From Stenotrophomonas maltophilia (GTDB lineage: Bacteria; Pseudomonadota; Gammaproteobacteria; Xanthomonadales; Xanthomonadaceae): DNA of 64,000 bases. A program made the position numbers and the translations under genes. The notes beneath the pieces are model-generated. The model did no database searches and had not been told where the DNA came from. It worked only from the letters and a program-made list of their open reading frames with translations. The stretch is taken from contig WNDS01000004.1 of assembly GCA_009912235.1 (NCBI GenBank), positions 496,001 through 560,000 of the forward strand, written 5' to 3'. Shown piece by piece: positions 62,329 through 64,000 of this stretch (position 1 is its first letter; every line of letters begins with the position of its first letter).

Positions 62329-63678
62329 TCAGGGACGCTGCAGCCAGCTGTCCGGGTTGACCGGCTGCCCGTTGCGGCGCAGTTCGAAGTACAGCGCGGT
62401 CACGCCCTGCCCGCCGGAATTGCCGACCTTGGCCACCGGGTCGCCGCGCTTGATGCGTGCACCGGCATCCTTGAGCAGGGTGTCGTTGTGCGCGTACAGG
62501 CTCATGTAGCCGTTGCCGTGGTCGACGATCAGGATCATGCCGTAGCCGGTCATCCAGTCGGAGAACACCACCGTGCCGTCGGCCACTGCGGTGATGGTGC
62601 TGCCGGCCGGCGCGCCGATCAGCACGCCACTGCTGGTGCGCCCATCAGGCAGCTTGCCGCCGTAGCGCGCCAGCAGGTTGCCCGACAGCGGCCAGCCCAG
62701 CCCCCCGACCTTCGGTGCCGGGGCCGGCGCCACCTGCGGCGGCACCTTGGCGGCACGCGGCGGTGCCCGGCCCTGGGCGGCGGCACGGGCAGCCGCCTTT
62801 TCCTCGGCGGCCTTTTCAGCGGCGGCGCGCTTGGCTGCCGCACGGCGTTCGGCTTCGGCGCGGGCGGCCGCCGCGCGCAGGTTGGCCAGCAGCGTTTCCA
62901 GCGCCCGGGCATCCTGGCCCAGCGCCTTCTCGCGGTCGGCCTTGTCCTTGAAACGTTCGTCCAGACTGGCCACGGTCTTGGCGCGTGCGCTGCGGTCATC
63001 GGCCAGCGTGGCCGCCTGCTGCTTCTGCTGCTGGTGGGTGGACTGCAGCTGCTGCTCGCGGTCGTTGATCTGCACCTGCAGGGCGTCCAGTTCCTTCAGG
63101 TCTGCGGTCAGCGCGCTGATGCGCTCGGCGCGTTCGCGCTGCAGGTAACGGTGGTAGGCCAGCGCCCGGTTGGCATCGGCCACGGTGTCCTGCGAGAGCA
63201 GCAGCTTCAGCGGCGCATGGTTGCCCAGCTGGTAGGAGGCACGCAGCAGGCCGGCCAGGTCGCGGCGTTGCTGGGCCAGCGTGCCCTGCAGTTCATCGCG
63301 GCGGCGCTGGGCGTTGGCCAGGGCTTGGCTCTGCTCGCGCAGGGCCGCCTCGGTCTGTGCCAGCACGCGGCCGGTCCGGGCCACCTTTTCGTCAGCCTCG
63401 CGCAGCTGCCGCGAAGCCTGCCCGCGCTGGCCCTCGATCTCGCGCCGCTCCTGCGCCACGCCCTTCAGTTCGTTGCGCAGCTTCTGCAGCTTGCGCTCGG
63501 TGTCGCGCTGGTTCTGCTGCGCGCTGCCGGGAACCGGCACGGACAGCGCCACGGCCAGGCCGAGCAGCCACAGGCTCGCCCCGCGCACAGCGCGTTTGTT
63601 AGCTTGGCGTGAGGGCAACACGTTGTGGCGCAAGGGCTTTCCAGTGACTTCAGGCAGATGCGAATCGCAGGGCTGCAT
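62329..63678 (-). CDS. envC: Murein hydrolase activator EnvC (M23 family)
   Basis: The 449-residue protein has an N-terminal hydrophobic signal region (GLAVALSVPVPGSAQQ, at about residues 40-55), a long coiled coil from about 58 to 290 rich in Gln, Arg, Ala and Glu, and a C-terminal LytM (peptidase M23) domain from about 325. The domain lacks the usual zinc ligands (SSGVLIGAPAGS where active enzymes have His), as in EnvC, which activates amidases AmiA/AmiB instead of cutting peptidoglycan itself. The ATG at 63678 is far from the signal; a start at a later Met or alternative codon is possible. It is upstream of ctpA. Confidence 0.9.
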   Translation of the reverse strand: MQPCDSHLPEVTGKPLRHNVLPSRQANKRAVRGASLWLLGLAVALSVPVPGSAQQNQRDTERKLQKLRNELKGVAQERREIEGQRGQASRQLREADEKVARTGRVLAQTEAALREQSQALANAQRRRDELQGTLAQQRRDLAGLLRASYQLGNHAPLKLLLSQDTVADANRALAYHRYLQRERAERISALTADLKELDALQVQINDREQQLQSTHQQQKQQAATLADDRSARAKTVASLDERFKDKADREKALGQDARALETLLANLRAAAARAEAERRAAAKRAAAEKAAEEKAAARAAAQGRAPPRAAKVPPQVAPAPAPKVGGLGWPLSGNLLARYGGKLPDGRTSSGVLIGAPAGSTITAVADGTVVFSDWMTGYGMILIVDHGNGYMSLYAHNDTLLKDAGARIKRGDPVAKVGNSGGQGVTALYFELRRNGQPVNPDSWLQRP

Positions 63679-63729
63679 GGTGACATTTCATCAGGCGGCC
63701 TGCCAGCCGCGCCCCACCGGGAGATCCCC

Positions 63730-64000
63730 ATGAAGCGACATTCCATTTCCATGCTGTTGGGCCTGCTGCTGGCCGCCGCGCCGGTGCTGGCGCAGGAGAG
63801 CATGAGCAAGGTCAACGGCAGCATCACCGCCGAGGCCGGCCAGCGCTACGGCAAGCTGGACACCGTCAACGGCGGCATCAAGGTTGGCGAGGGCGCCGAG
63901 ACCGGCAACATCGAAACGGTCAACGGCGGCATCCGCGTGGCCGAGCGCGCCCGCACCGGTGGCATTTCCACCGTCAACGGCAGCGTGCGCCTGGCGCGCG
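63730..64000 (+). CDS. Secreted beta-solenoid repeat protein, 5' part only
   Basis: The gene runs off the window end after 90 codons. It starts MKRHSISMLLGLLLAAAPVL with a signal peptide cleaved near AQES. Then comes a regular repeat of 18-21 residues: KVNGSITAEAGQRYGKLDT, VNGGIKVGEGAETGNIET, VNGGIRVAERARTGGIST, VNGSVRLAR. Each unit has VNGxI at the same place, as in a beta-helix or bactofilin-like fold. GGGAG lies upstream of the ATG. The function is unknown, probably cell-surface or periplasmic. Confidence 0.75.
   Translation, partial: MKRHSISMLLGLLLAAAPVLAQESMSKVNGSITAEAGQRYGKLDTVNGGIKVGEGAETGNIETVNGGIRVAERARTGGISTVNGSVRLAR

Noticed and set aside
1..64000. Amber (TAG) recoding as an explanation of the internal TAG codons
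   Set aside because: TAG is used as a normal stop (for example at the end of dnaG and of the YfeH gene), and TGA and TAA also interrupt genes; errors or mutations explain the pattern better.

Overview
This window is high-GC chromosomal DNA from a gammaproteobacterium of the family Xanthomonadaceae, almost certainly Stenotrophomonas (S. maltophilia group). The protein sequences (aceE, glnE, tsaD, dnaG, the cox cluster, putA, fadL) have the Xanthomonas/Stenotrophomonas character. The GTAG-ended palindromic repeats at 7.8, 13.0-13.2 and 50.1 kb look like the SMAG/REP elements known from S. maltophilia. No tRNA, rRNA, CRISPR array, insertion sequence or prophage was seen.

Layout. 0-1.5 kb: an AT-richer SIR2/P-loop NTPase gene, a defence-type protein that ends at an amber codon near the window edge. 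1.6-6.4 kb: aceE, then a PadR regulator with twin palindromic operators and a siderophore-interacting reductase (a YqjI/YqjH-like pair). 6.4-13 kb: small membrane and secreted proteins, a YceI lipoprotein, a RutE-like nitroreductase, an ELM1-like protein, a DUF2145 pair and a queuosine-precursor transporter. 13-19.5 kb: glnE, a candidate antisense-strand small RNA, an acetate:succinyl-CoA transferase and hglS. 19.7-22.5 kb: HAD hydrolase, EF-hand protein and remnants of a serine hydrolase and a D-Ala-D-Ala dipeptidase. 22.5-27.7 kb: a tightly overlapping muropeptide operon (C40 peptidase, dipeptide epimerase, a 25-residue Cys/His miniprotein, an L,D-transpeptidase-like protein, an APC permease). 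27.7-34.8 kb: yiaA, a PQQ-type sugar dehydrogenase, a GH3 beta-glucosidase with a LacI-type operator, a YbdG-type channel and folB. 35-42.9 kb: an Abi/HEPN-like gene, tsaD, then the macromolecular-synthesis genes rpsU-yqeY...dnaG with a YihY protein between, and a YfeH transporter. 42.9-44.7 kb: two secreted proteins. 44.8-53.4 kb: the aa3 cytochrome c oxidase cluster with its heme A, copper and SURF1 assembly factors. 53.6-64 kb: putA, pnuC, fadL, rhomboid, ctpA, envC and the start of a repeat protein.

A striking property is the number of broken reading frames in otherwise conserved genes. There are single-base C/G run indels in ykfB, the ldt-like gene, the permease, the YihY gene, ctaE and ctaC, and a 5-bp duplication in yiaA. 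There are in-frame stops in the SIR2 gene, the sugar dehydrogenase, the YihY gene, a secreted protein and the rhomboid gene. Because core respiratory genes are hit, most of the indels are more likely uncorrected sequence errors than biology. The stops mostly look like G:C to A:T changes (for example TGG to TGA or TAG).

The best candidates for something new are the SIR2-NTPase gene, the Cys/His miniprotein coupled to the epimerase, the terminator-defined non-coding transcript opposite the CoA-transferase promoter, and the HEPN-like gene with a divergent small ORF. All family assignments come from reading motifs by eye; no database search was run.
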